From positions 1 through 10,049 of the forward strand of contig JBHIDJ010000111.1 in the NCBI GenBank assembly GCA_046760105.1: a stretch of DNA of 10,049 nucleotides. The letters run 5' to 3'. Shown here in pieces: positions 1-7,226 of the stretch. The notes under the pieces are model-generated. The model worked only from the letters and a program-made list of their open reading frames with translations, was not told where the DNA came from and searched no databases. The stretch comes from JBHIDJ01 sp046760105. Its GTDB lineage: Bacteria; Pseudomonadota; Gammaproteobacteria; Acidiferrobacterales; SPGG2. The position numbers were made by a program, and so were the translations under genes. Within the stretch, counting starts at the first letter, position 1. Every line of letters starts with the position of its first letter.

Positions 1-818
1 TGGTCGGGAAGGTCTTCGACGCCAGTGTTGAAGTTCATATTACCTACACCGGGACCAAATATGTTCGGGTTGGCGTTGGCGCCCGCGTTGAAATGGCACG
101 CATTACACTTGCCAAGCGCGTTGTCGAGAAAGATCTCCTGTCCGCGTTTTGCCACGGTGCCCTTCAGCGCCAGCGGCAGCGTTAGATCTTGCTGACGGCC
201 GAGCGAAAGCTGAAACGCCTCCAGCGCATCCAACTCCTCGTCGGTGGGCAGTCGGAAATCGACCCCCGGCACGCGGTCCAATCTCTTGGTGAAGTGTTGA
301 ATGACCGCGCCCGTGGCAAACGCCCGTAGCGAGCCATCGCCCGGCGCCCCGTCGCCCGACCAGCCGGTACGCGGCCCCTGGCGGCTCGCGACCGATGTCG
401 GTAGCGCGAGTGTATGGGGCACGCCGCGCAAATTGAAGTTCTTTTCCAAGTCATCAAAACCATCCTGATTCTCTAGGATCAGCCCAAACTCCCGCATGAG
501 TCTCGGTCTTTCGAGATCTTTCAGGACAGGATTGAACTCGGCGACAAACAGCGGATCATCGTTCGGCAGGGTAGCGATGAAAGCGGGATCGATCGTGAAG
601 TTGCTTTCTTCACGGTGACAGGTGCCACAGGTGCGGCCGTTACCGTTAAAGGTTTCGTTGAAAAAGAGATCTCTGCCTTTGGCGATCAGTTCCTGCTCAG
701 GATCGGGCGGCGGCATTGACTTACAGGCCACAAGCATCAGTAAGCTCGTCAAGAACGTCGCAATCAGACCAACGGAAAGGGGTTCAAGGGTTCCTTGGGG
801 GTGGGCGCGTCTGACCAT
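1..818 (-). CDS. Di-heme cytochrome c peroxidase-like lipoprotein (C-terminus beyond the left edge)
   Basis: This frame is open from the ATG at 818 to the window edge, giving 272 codons with no stop. The N-terminus has a hydrophobic stretch (about residues 16-31) ending in a lipobox, LVAC, with Cys32 as the likely lipidated residue, so the protein should be exported and membrane-anchored on the periplasmic side. Two c-type haem motifs are visible: CGTCH at 64-68 and CNACH at 238-242. This spacing, with the lead-in GRDLFFNETF and the later KRGQEIF before the second haem, fits the cytochrome c peroxidase/MauG-like di-heme family, which reduces peroxide or oxidises other substrates. The ATG is supported by GGAGGAG ending 2 nt upstream. 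The gene stands alone and faces away from the other genes. The missing C-terminus prevents a choice between peroxidase and another di-heme oxidoreductase. Seen: haem motifs and lipobox. Inferred: enzyme activity. Confidence 0.85.
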   Translation of the reverse strand, partial: MVRRAHPQGTLEPLSVGLIATFLTSLLMLVACKSMPPPDPEQELIAKGRDLFFNETFNGNGRTCGTCHREESNFTIDPAFIATLPNDDPLFVAEFNPVLKDLERPRLMREFGLILENQDGFDDLEKNFNLRGVPHTLALPTSVASRQGPRTGWSGDGAPGDGSLRAFATGAVIQHFTKRLDRVPGVDFRLPTDEELDALEAFQLSLGRQQDLTLPLALKGTVAKRGQEIFLDNALGKCNACHFNAGANANPNIFGPGVGNMNFNTGVEDLPD

Positions 819-827
819 AGCTCCTCC
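819..827 (-). promoter_or_regulatory. Strong ribosome binding site of the cytochrome gene
   Basis: On the minus strand GGAGGAG is followed by CT and then the ATG at 818. It is a near-perfect Shine-Dalgarno sequence and fixes the start codon. An overlapping ATG at 829-827 is out of frame. Confidence 0.75.
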
Positions 828-872
828 ATGTTTGTTGCTTTTTCTCTTCCCCGCGAAAGGGTCGGCGTACGT

Positions 873-902
873 ATTCTACTGCAACGGCTCGGGTGCTGTC
901 TT
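873..902 (-). promoter_or_regulatory. Possible sigma70 promoter for the cytochrome gene
   Basis: Read on the minus strand, AAGACA (902-897) is followed after 18 nt by TAGAAT (878-873). The -10 matches consensus at 5 of 6 positions and the -35 at 4 of 6. It would start transcription near 866, leaving a leader of about 50 nt before the strong ribosome binding site. Supported only by sequence similarity. Confidence 0.35.
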
Positions 903-1800
903 CTGTTGTGGGCGCAAATAGCCGCCCGTAGACCAACACACACGAACTGAGAACGGCCGTTGACCTTATATCACTCGCGCTTAGCGCGCAACATCTTTGC
1001 CGCTCGTTATGCCTTTCATTTGTTTTTCTTGTGCCCCCCGAGAGAGGACCGCGAAGAAACTATTATACGCTTGGAACTTGGTCTTTCTGTCCCAATAGTC
1101 GGTGCGTTCACACCACTCGTCGAGTACGCGGCGGCCGGCCGGGGTTGTGTCGTTGATTCACATGGACCGCGCCAATGGGTAGAGCTCGACGCACCGGCTA
1201 CACGGCTGTCGTTGATCGGCGTGCAAAGGACCGTGTCGCAACCGCGCTTAGCGGTCGGCGGAAATAACGGGCGAGCATCCATCCGGCTGCTGGTTGCGGC
1301 GACTGGCGGCGGTGCCGCTCCGAAGCGGGAAAACTTGCCGTGTTATTCTACGCGCTTGCTCACGGCGGGGACGACATGCCCGCGAGGCTTGCGTAGGTGC
1401 GCCTGCATAAACGCTACGATCTGGCGTTGGCATCGACCGTTGACTCGGTTCCCGAACCGACGGCCACATTTGCGTAGTACGCATCGCGTCGTCCCGGCCC
1501 GTCCCAGTATATAATTGCCGAGATCGCGAATACGGCACCGTTTTCCGGCTGGTGCCCAGCTTGCCGCCCGAAGGCGAGCGGCCGTAGGTGACAGCTGGTT
1601 TGAAGCGGCGCGAGCGAACTAGAGACGTCGCGGCCAAACACGGGCTCGATTGACATCACCTGGTGACAAGCCAAGGCGGGAGCGGTGCGTGCATTGCAGC
1701 TTGCTCATGTGCGGAAACAGTGGCATTACCTGCGGGCATTGGCCGTCACGAGTCAGGCGAATCGGGCAAGCAATGCCGCGTACAGGAGCGGAACATTTGT
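903..1800. other. Long stretch with no convincing gene
   Basis: I see no supported gene here. The longest frames on either strand are rich in Arg, Cys and His, lack a ribosome binding site and resemble no family I know. Local signals are present: a perfect TATAAT on the minus strand at 1067-1062 and one on the plus strand at 1510-1515, neither with a good -35; a palindrome TCGGTTC-CC-GAACCGA at 1445-1460; TTGACA at 1650-1655 without a matching -10; and a palindrome TCACC-T-GGTGA at 1656-1666. It lies between two divergent genes (cytochrome on minus, hydrolase on plus), so it must contain both control regions. At nearly 1 kb it is much longer than the other gaps here and may hold decayed coding sequence or an unrecognised RNA. 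Confidence 0.6.
1445..1460. repeat. 16-bp inverted repeat, possible operator or hairpin
   Basis: TCGGTTC and its exact reverse complement GAACCGA are separated by CC. The symmetry would suit a dimeric regulator binding site or a small hairpin. There is no T-tract on either side, so a terminator is unlikely. It lies about 340 bp before the M14-family gene and 630 bp from the cytochrome gene. The function is unknown. Confidence 0.4.
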
Positions 1801-2853
1801 ATGCTAAACATCATGAGCGAACTGCCGGACGGGCTGTTGCGATACGATGCACCGCGCCTGCATGAGCGGCTTGCTGGTCCGACGTTAATCCATCTGCCTG
1901 GGCGGCGCGAGCAACCGCTATTCGCATCGGTGCTGCTGCACGGTAACGAAGACACCGGCTGGCTTGCGGTCCGTGCGTTGTTGCACAAATACGCGGGTAA
2001 AGAGCTTCCGCGCGCGCTCTCCGTGTTTGTCGGCAACGTTGCGGCGGCCCGCACTCGCGAGCGCTTCTTGCGAGGTCAACCGGACTTTAACCGAATTTGG
2101 ACAGGGGGGTCCGGCCTAGAGGACGTGCCCGAGTATTCGATGATGTGCCAGGTGGTGGACGAGATGCGCGCGCGTCGCGTTTTCGCAGCCGTGGATATCC
2201 ACAACACCACGGGCATCAACCCACACTACGCCAGTGTCCGGCGTCTAGATCATCAGTTTCTGCACTTAGCAACCCTGTTCGGTCGGACCGTGGTGTATTT
2301 CCTAAAGCCCGATGGGGTACAAGTGGAAGCGTTTTCCGAGCTATGTCCAGCAGTCACGGTCGAATGCGGTCAGCCGGGCCAATCACGGGGGGTAGAGCAT
2401 GCCCTCGAGTACGTGGAAGCGTGCCTCCATCTGTCAGGGCTCCCCAATCATCCCGTGTCGCCACATGACATCGATTTGTTTCACACCGTGGCGATCGTGA
2501 AGGTGCCCGCGCACACGAGCTTCGGCTTTGGCGATAACAGTTTAGACATTCGTTTTATCGATGACCTGGATCGGTTGAATTTCCGCGAGTTGCCCCTCGA
2601 CACAACGCTCGGCTGGGTACGACCCGGCAGCGACGCGCGGCTGGATGTTCACGATGAGCACGGCCAGGGCGTGAATGAGCGTTTCTTTAGCCTGGAAAAC
2701 GGGGAGATACGTACTGTGGCACCCATTATACCGTCGATGCTGACACTCAGCGCGGAGTCGATTCGACAAGATTGCTTTTGCTATATCATGGAACGCTACA
2801 ATGCTTTTTATGATGCCGCGGCGCAAAGGGCAACGGGGGAGACACCCGCTTGA
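1801..2853 (+). CDS. M14 / succinylglutamate desuccinylase-aspartoacylase family zinc hydrolase
   Basis: The predicted product is 350 aa. The family's zinc-carboxypeptidase-like site is visible: HGNE at 47-50 gives the ligands His47 and Glu50, DIHNTTG at 132-138 gives the third ligand His134, and DFNR at 95-98 supplies the usual substrate-binding Asn-Arg. VECGQPG at 187-193 carries Glu188, the likely general base. Such enzymes hydrolyse amide bonds of N-acyl amino acids or small peptides in the cytoplasm; no signal peptide is seen. The C-terminal half (about 220-350) matches no motif I can name. I chose ATG 1801 because AGGAG lies upstream at 1784-1788 (a long 12-nt spacing) and the family homology begins soon after; the frame stays open back to 1663 but that extension looks non-coding. 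AstE of arginine catabolism is a relative, but no other ast gene is nearby, so the substrate is left open. Confidence 0.85.
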   Translation: MLNIMSELPDGLLRYDAPRLHERLAGPTLIHLPGRREQPLFASVLLHGNEDTGWLAVRALLHKYAGKELPRALSVFVGNVAAARTRERFLRGQPDFNRIWTGGSGLEDVPEYSMMCQVVDEMRARRVFAAVDIHNTTGINPHYASVRRLDHQFLHLATLFGRTVVYFLKPDGVQVEAFSELCPAVTVECGQPGQSRGVEHALEYVEACLHLSGLPNHPVSPHDIDLFHTVAIVKVPAHTSFGFGDNSLDIRFIDDLDRLNFRELPLDTTLGWVRPGSDARLDVHDEHGQGVNERFFSLENGEIRTVAPIIPSMLTLSAESIRQDCFCYIMERYNAFYDAAAQRATGETPA

Positions 2854-2997
2854 TCACAGCGCGGTCGCCGTTGACCTACCGCTATTCCACGGCCGAGGGA
2901 CCCGTAAATGACTTGACGCGGGCGAGTTGCCATTCGACGTGAGATAAGGCGGTGTTGGCGTTGGGGTGACAAGCGCGTACACGACGCAGTAACGGTC
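2854..2997. other. Gap between convergent genes, no clear terminator
   Basis: This 144-bp space separates the ends of the plus-strand hydrolase and the minus-strand ABC exporter. I looked for a GC-rich hairpin with a T-tract on either strand and found none. Termination may be Rho-dependent, or the transcripts may overlap. Confidence 0.45.
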
Positions 2998-4821
2998 TCA
3001 AGGCTCGGTTTCCAGTCCATTGCCCACCGCCCTTTGTAGCCGCTGTTGTTCTTCGCGTTGTTGTAGCGCCCACATCTTCGCGTAGACACGGCCACGGACG
3101 AGTAGCTCGGTATGTGTGCCGCGTTCCACGATATTACCTGCCTCCATGACGAGGATCTGATCCGCGTCCATGACCGTCGAGAGGCGATGGGCAATGACCA
3201 ACGTGGTGCGGTCAGCTGCCACTTCCTTCAACTGCGCCTGGATCGCCTTTTCGGTTTTCGAATCCAACGCGGACGTGGCCTCATCAAATACCAGGATCCG
3301 CGGATCCTTTAGGATCGTACGCGCGATGGCCACGCGCTGTTTTTCCCCGCCGGAGAGTTTGAGCCCGCGTTCACCGACGACAGTGTCATAGCCTTTGGGT
3401 AGCGACTCGATGAAGGCATGGATGTGCGCGTGTTCAGCTGCCGCGGTCACTGCCTCATGCGTCGCATGCGGGCATCCATAGGCGATGTTGTAATAGATAC
3501 TATCGTTAAACAGCACGGTATCTTGTGGGACAATACCGATCGCGGCACGCAGACTTGCTTGCGTCACATCGCGCACATCCTGACCGTCGATCAGGATACG
3601 GCCAGCGTTCACGTCGTAGAAGCGAAAAATGAGCCGCGCAAGTGTGGACTTACCGGCACCGCTGTGACCGACTACCGCGATCTTACGGCGAGCGGGAACC
3701 TCGAAGTCGACATCGAACAGTACCTGACGGTCCGGATCGTAGCCGAAGTCTACGTGCTCAAAGCGTATAAGACCTTCCCGCGTCGTCAGATCCCGGGCGT
3801 CCGGTCCATCTTGGACTTCCGGAGACGTCTCGAGCAGGCCGAACATTTTTTCCATGTCCGCGAGCGCGTGACGAATCTCGCGATACACCGTCCCCAAAAA
3901 ACGCAGGGGCAGGTAGAGCTGAATTAAGAACGCATTGACCATGACCAGGTCGCCGAGAGTTATGCTGTCGTTCACCACGCCTCGGGCGGCGAGCAACATC
4001 AGCAATGTCACACCTAAAGCAACGATAGCGCCCTGGCCAGTATTGAGCGCTGCAAGTGACGTCTGCGTGCGGATGGAGGCCGTTTCCCAAGCACGTAGGT
4101 TGTCGTCATAGCGCCGTGCCTCATAGTCCTCATTATTGAAATATTTGACAGTCTCGTAATTGAGCAGACTATCTATCGCGGCGGTGTTGGCTCTGGAGTC
4201 CATCTCATTCATCGTGCGGCGAAATTTCATGCGCCACTCGGTCACAACAAACGTAAATAGGATGTAGGTAGTGAGCGTGACAAACGTGATGACGGCAAAC
4301 CACACATCGAGTTTGGCAAGTAATATGCCCACCACCAGCCCAATCTCGAGCAGGGTGGGCAGGATGTTGAATACAGTGAAGTTAAGCAAAAAGCGGATTC
4401 CGGCGGTGCCACGCTCGATATCACGTGAAATGCCACCGGTTTGTCGGTCTAGGTGAAACCGTAGCGCCTGGCGGTGAAGGTGTTGGAACACCTTCAGCGC
4501 GATCCGCCGCATGGAGCGTTGCGTTACCTTGGCGAATACGACATCGCGCAGTTCGCCAAAGAGTGCATTGGCCAAGCGGAGCCCACCGTAGGCGATGAGC
4601 AAGAAAACCGGGAGTGCGAGCAGTGCTTTCGGTTTATCGAGCGCATCGACTATTTCTTTCAAAATCAGCGGGATAGCGACGCTGGCGAGTTTCGCGAGTG
4701 CGAGGAACGCCAGCGCGATGAGCACGCGGCCGCGAAACTCCCAGAGATAGGGAAGTAGCGTGCTTATCGCCGTCCAGGGGTTTCGGCTCGGCGGCGGGTG
4801 ACCGTACTGACTTGGGCGCAC
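2998..4821 (-). CDS. Atm1-type ABC exporter (fused permease and ATPase)
   Basis: The 607-aa half-transporter has an N-terminal membrane domain (about residues 20-330) and a C-terminal ATPase domain (about 350-590), the usual size for the Atm1/ABCB7/HMT1 family. The RQTGG...RDIERGT...FNILPT stretch in the membrane domain (about 125-160) is typical of that family, whose members export glutathione-linked sulfur species or metal-thiol conjugates and act as homodimers in the inner membrane. The ATPase is complete: Walker A GHSGAGKST at 385-393, Q-loop VPQD near 438, signature LSGGEKQ at 489-495, Walker B Asp513 with catalytic Glu514, and switch His545. The start is GTG; the frame is blocked by a stop eight codons upstream and no ATG alternative exists, but there is no good ribosome binding site. 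It lies 103 bp downstream of the fimX-like gene. Substrate inferred from family only. Confidence 0.9.
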   Translation of the reverse strand: MRPSQYGHPPPSRNPWTAISTLLPYLWEFRGRVLIALAFLALAKLASVAIPLILKEIVDALDKPKALLALPVFLLIAYGGLRLANALFGELRDVVFAKVTQRSMRRIALKVFQHLHRQALRFHLDRQTGGISRDIERGTAGIRFLLNFTVFNILPTLLEIGLVVGILLAKLDVWFAVITFVTLTTYILFTFVVTEWRMKFRRTMNEMDSRANTAAIDSLLNYETVKYFNNEDYEARRYDDNLRAWETASIRTQTSLAALNTGQGAIVALGVTLLMLLAARGVVNDSITLGDLVMVNAFLIQLYLPLRFLGTVYREIRHALADMEKMFGLLETSPEVQDGPDARDLTTREGLIRFEHVDFGYDPDRQVLFDVDFEVPARRKIAVVGHSGAGKSTLARLIFRFYDVNAGRILIDGQDVRDVTQASLRAAIGIVPQDTVLFNDSIYYNIAYGCPHATHEAVTAAAEHAHIHAFIESLPKGYDTVVGERGLKLSGGEKQRVAIARTILKDPRILVFDEATSALDSKTEKAIQAQLKEVAADRTTLVIAHRLSTVMDADQILVMEAGNIVERGTHTELLVRGRVYAKMWALQQREEQQRLQRAVGNGLETEP

Positions 4822-4854
4822 AGGTGGCGATATGCTGGGAACTCACAAAGAACT

Positions 4855-4875
4855 GGATGTTACCCGAGAACATCC
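4855..4875 (-). other. Hairpin in the leader of the Atm1-type exporter gene
   Basis: Read on the minus strand, GGATGTT and AACATCC pair perfectly around a 7-nt loop (CTCGGGT), 33 bp before the GTG start of the exporter gene and 49 bp after the end of the fimX-like gene. The downstream AGTTCTTTG is only mildly T-rich, so it could be a weak terminator for the upstream gene, a leader structure or an operator. Confidence 0.4.
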
Positions 4876-4924
4876 ATGCTGCCGAACCGCGTCTTGTCGA
4901 GCAAGGCAGGGAGACACGGCTGCT

Positions 4925-7075
4925 TTAGCGGGCCGGTGGCCACCCAGGGGTGTCCATGTCCGATGACAGCGTGGTTTCACCTTCGAAGCTGAAGTCCGGA
5001 GTGATGCCGGCGTGTTGGAAGTAATTGCCTTGCAAATAGTCCAGCTCGTAGCTATACAGCAGCGACAGCGTATCTTCATCTTCCACATTCTTGCCAATGG
5101 TCTTCCTGTTCAAGAGTTTTGCGATTTGAACGATCGTTTTTAGCGCAATCTGCTTGATATTGTCACGCGCAGCATCGCGCACCAGTCCACCGTCGATCTT
5201 TAGGAACTCGATCGGCAGGTCCTGCAGCTGGCTTATCGTCGCCAGTCTGGCTCCGAAGTTGTCAAGCGACAAGCGGCAACCGAGCTTCTCCACCGCCCGC
5301 ATGAATTCGGCCGCCTGTTCGGGATTATCGTCAAAGGTGGACTCATCCGTCTCAAGTACCAGATGCCTACCCGCCAGGCCGTTGTCTTTTAACGTCTGCC
5401 GGATCAAGGGAAGGAGGGCGTCGTTCTGTGACGCGTGGGCGGATAAGTTGACAAAGAACGTCGCCTTCTGGCCGTCCTTATGCAGGTCAGCGAGGCCGCT
5501 CAAGGCATGTCGGATTACCCACTGGTCGATAGCGTGAATCTGACCGGACTGTTCCGCAACGGGCATGAACTCCCCCGCCGAAATCAGCTCGTCGTCATCG
5601 CCAGGCAGGCGTATCAAAACCTCGTAATATTCCGACGGATCACCGATAAGATTGATGACCGGTTGGTAGACCAGTTTGAACGTATCGTGATCTAGGGCCC
5701 GCTGAATACGCTGGCGCCACGTGGCTAAGCGCTGCGATTCTGATTCTTCCGGCGCTCGAGCCACACTTCTTTCCTGCACAGGTCCTAGCGGCGCCTTCTT
5801 TTGTTTCTTCGCCTGTTCACACGCGCCGTAGGCCAGCGATAAGATCTTTTCCACACTGCCTGCTGTCTTGTCGATCATGATAAGACCGAGGGTGCAGTCG
5901 GCCGCATCGGGATGATTGGCGACGGACCCAGATGCATCTTCGATACTCTTCTTGAGACTATCAGCTATTTTCTGTGCTTTGTCTGGATTGCTTTCTTGCA
6001 GCAGAACGGCAAGCTCATCACCGCCGAAACGCGCCAACACCGCGTTGTCGTCAAGCTTGTCCTTGAAAAGTTGGCTAATCCAGCGCAATAGTCGATCACC
6101 GGTGAACTCACCTAGTTTTGCATTGATCTTCTTAAGTCCATTTAGTTCGATATAAAGGAGCGCTTTGTTCCGACCACTGCTTTTTGCCTGTTCGATCGTC
6201 TTTGCGAGTTCCTGCAAGAAGTAATCGCGCTTGTACGCGCCCGTCAGCGGATCGCGGTCGCTATCCGCGCCGCTGTCCGCATCAACTTTGGTCTCATGGG
6301 GTATGCGCTTGGAGACGTCGTTGACAACGATTTGTGTGCACTTTTCACCGCCAATATCTATCAGTGACAGGCTCACTTCTATGCGAAGCCTGGAACCATC
6401 CTTCCTTGTTGCGTCGAAATTCTGGGGCTCGGCTCCATCTTGGCTATTCTTGCCGACCTGGCGGAGATACTCTTTGAATTTACCGTGATCGCGTTTGTCG
6501 ATGAGGTTGAGGACCGGCACACCTTCCAGTTCTTCCAGGCCGTCATAGCCAAACATGGTCAAGTAAGCGCGATTTGCATCGACATGCATTCCCTCGTGGC
6601 TGTAGCAGATGGCCTCGCGGGAGCCGTCTATCATCGCCTGATGCTTCGTCTCAACCTCCTTAAGGAGCTCGCTGATTTTGTGGTAATTGTTATGTTCCCG
6701 TATCACCGCGAGTTCACGCTCAATCACTGGAGCGAGGCGAGCAGGGTCGCTCTTTAATAGTACGTCGCGTGCACCGGCGCGCATCACTCTTGCGATATTT
6801 CCGTCACTGATCTTTTTCGTCAAAACAATAAGCGGCAGCTGGCTACGGTAGTGTTTTAAGGTGTCCAGCGCGAGCAGTGCGCCAAAGTGCGGGAGTGTAT
6901 ATTCGGCCAGGACGACATCCCAGTTGCCTTTGTCGAGCGCTGCCCGGATACCCGCGATATCCTGGACGCGCTGTGATTTGACGGTGTAACCGTCCTTACG
7001 CAAGACGGTTACAGGAAGGTCCGCATCGTCCGGCGAGTCATCGACAATCAGTAATCGTAAAAGTTTCTTTTCCAA
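4925..7075 (-). CDS. fimX: FimX-like REC-PAS-GGDEF-EAL c-di-GMP protein
   Basis: The 716-aa product (numbered from the TTG at 7075) has a receiver domain (about 5-125), PAS (about 150-265), GGDEF (about 280-430) and EAL (about 465-695). The receiver keeps the acidic pair Asp12-Asp13, Thr86 and Lys108, but the phosphoacceptor position is Glu58. GGDEF has GGDEL at 351-355, with Glu-Leu-Asn where the metal-binding Asp-x-Asp normally stands, and no RxxD inhibitory site. EAL has EVL at 485-487 and DNFG at 605-608 in place of DDFG, although QGNYFQ remains. This order and the EVL variant match FimX of Pseudomonas and Xanthomonas, a c-di-GMP-binding regulator of type IV pilus twitching. I infer an effector rather than a phosphodiesterase. 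TTG was chosen because GAGG lies 7 nt upstream and the receiver begins at once; a GTG at 7195 would add 40 residues that look non-coding. The symbol rests on architecture; no pil genes are nearby. Confidence 0.85.
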   Translation of the reverse strand: MEKKLLRLLIVDDSPDDADLPVTVLRKDGYTVKSQRVQDIAGIRAALDKGNWDVVLAEYTLPHFGALLALDTLKHYRSQLPLIVLTKKISDGNIARVMRAGARDVLLKSDPARLAPVIERELAVIREHNNYHKISELLKEVETKHQAMIDGSREAICYSHEGMHVDANRAYLTMFGYDGLEELEGVPVLNLIDKRDHGKFKEYLRQVGKNSQDGAEPQNFDATRKDGSRLRIEVSLSLIDIGGEKCTQIVVNDVSKRIPHETKVDADSGADSDRDPLTGAYKRDYFLQELAKTIEQAKSSGRNKALLYIELNGLKKINAKLGEFTGDRLLRWISQLFKDKLDDNAVLARFGGDELAVLLQESNPDKAQKIADSLKKSIEDASGSVANHPDAADCTLGLIMIDKTAGSVEKILSLAYGACEQAKKQKKAPLGPVQERSVARAPEESESQRLATWRQRIQRALDHDTFKLVYQPVINLIGDPSEYYEVLIRLPGDDDELISAGEFMPVAEQSGQIHAIDQWVIRHALSGLADLHKDGQKATFFVNLSAHASQNDALLPLIRQTLKDNGLAGRHLVLETDESTFDDNPEQAAEFMRAVEKLGCRLSLDNFGARLATISQLQDLPIEFLKIDGGLVRDAARDNIKQIALKTIVQIAKLLNRKTIGKNVEDEDTLSLLYSYELDYLQGNYFQHAGITPDFSFEGETTLSSDMDTPGWPPAR

Positions 7076-7134
7076 CTTAGAGCCTCGCTGATAACAATAG
7101 TTTAGGCCAAAATAGGTCGTGCGTGTACCGATTG

Positions 7135-7181
7135 CCGCCTGACGAAGGCGGAGACCGCAAGCTCGGTAGCTAAAGCGGTCT
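7135..7181 (-). promoter_or_regulatory. Tandem hairpins in the leader of the fimX-like gene
   Basis: Read on the minus strand, the first hairpin pairs AGACCGC (7181-7175) with GCGGTCT (7158-7152) and contains an inner AGCT-ACCG-AGCT stem. The second pairs CCGCCT (7151-7146) with AGGCGG (7140-7135) around TCGTC. They end 59 bp before the chosen TTG start, so they would lie in the untranslated leader. They do not match the c-di-GMP riboswitch consensus as I know it, and there is no T-tract. A regulatory role is only inferred. Confidence 0.35.
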
Positions 7182-7226
7182 ATAGACGAGGGCACTCACG
7201 ATGGGCCATGGCGCCGGGACGTGCTG

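Noticed and set aside
1322..1393. Short stretch reading EAGKLAVLFYALAHGG, faintly like the C-terminal part of IS110-type transposases
   Set aside because: The likeness covers under 20 residues and ends at a stop, upstream sequence in the frame shows no transposase features, and no inverted repeats or target duplications were found.
960..1514. 184-codon plus-strand open frame starting with TTG
   Set aside because: No ribosome binding site, skewed Arg/Cys/His-rich composition, no recognisable domain, and competing open frames on the other strand over the same bases.
1248..1637. 129-codon minus-strand open frame
   Set aside because: Low-complexity Arg/Ser/Pro-rich translation with no start signal or family resemblance; typical of chance open frames in GC-rich DNA.
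1650..1678. TTGACA as a promoter for the hydrolase gene
   Set aside because: No -10-like hexamer at 16-18 nt downstream.
1663..1800. Longer N-terminus for the M14-family hydrolase
   Set aside because: The 46 extra residues look non-coding, and AGGAG lies just ahead of the ATG at 1801.
2882..3073. 63-codon minus-strand frame downstream of the exporter
   Set aside because: Overlaps the end of the well-supported exporter gene in another frame and has no recognisable motif.
7076..7195. GTG start at 7195 for the fimX-like protein
   Set aside because: The 40-residue extension has no ribosome binding site, covers two perfect hairpins and does not resemble protein sequence ahead of a receiver domain.
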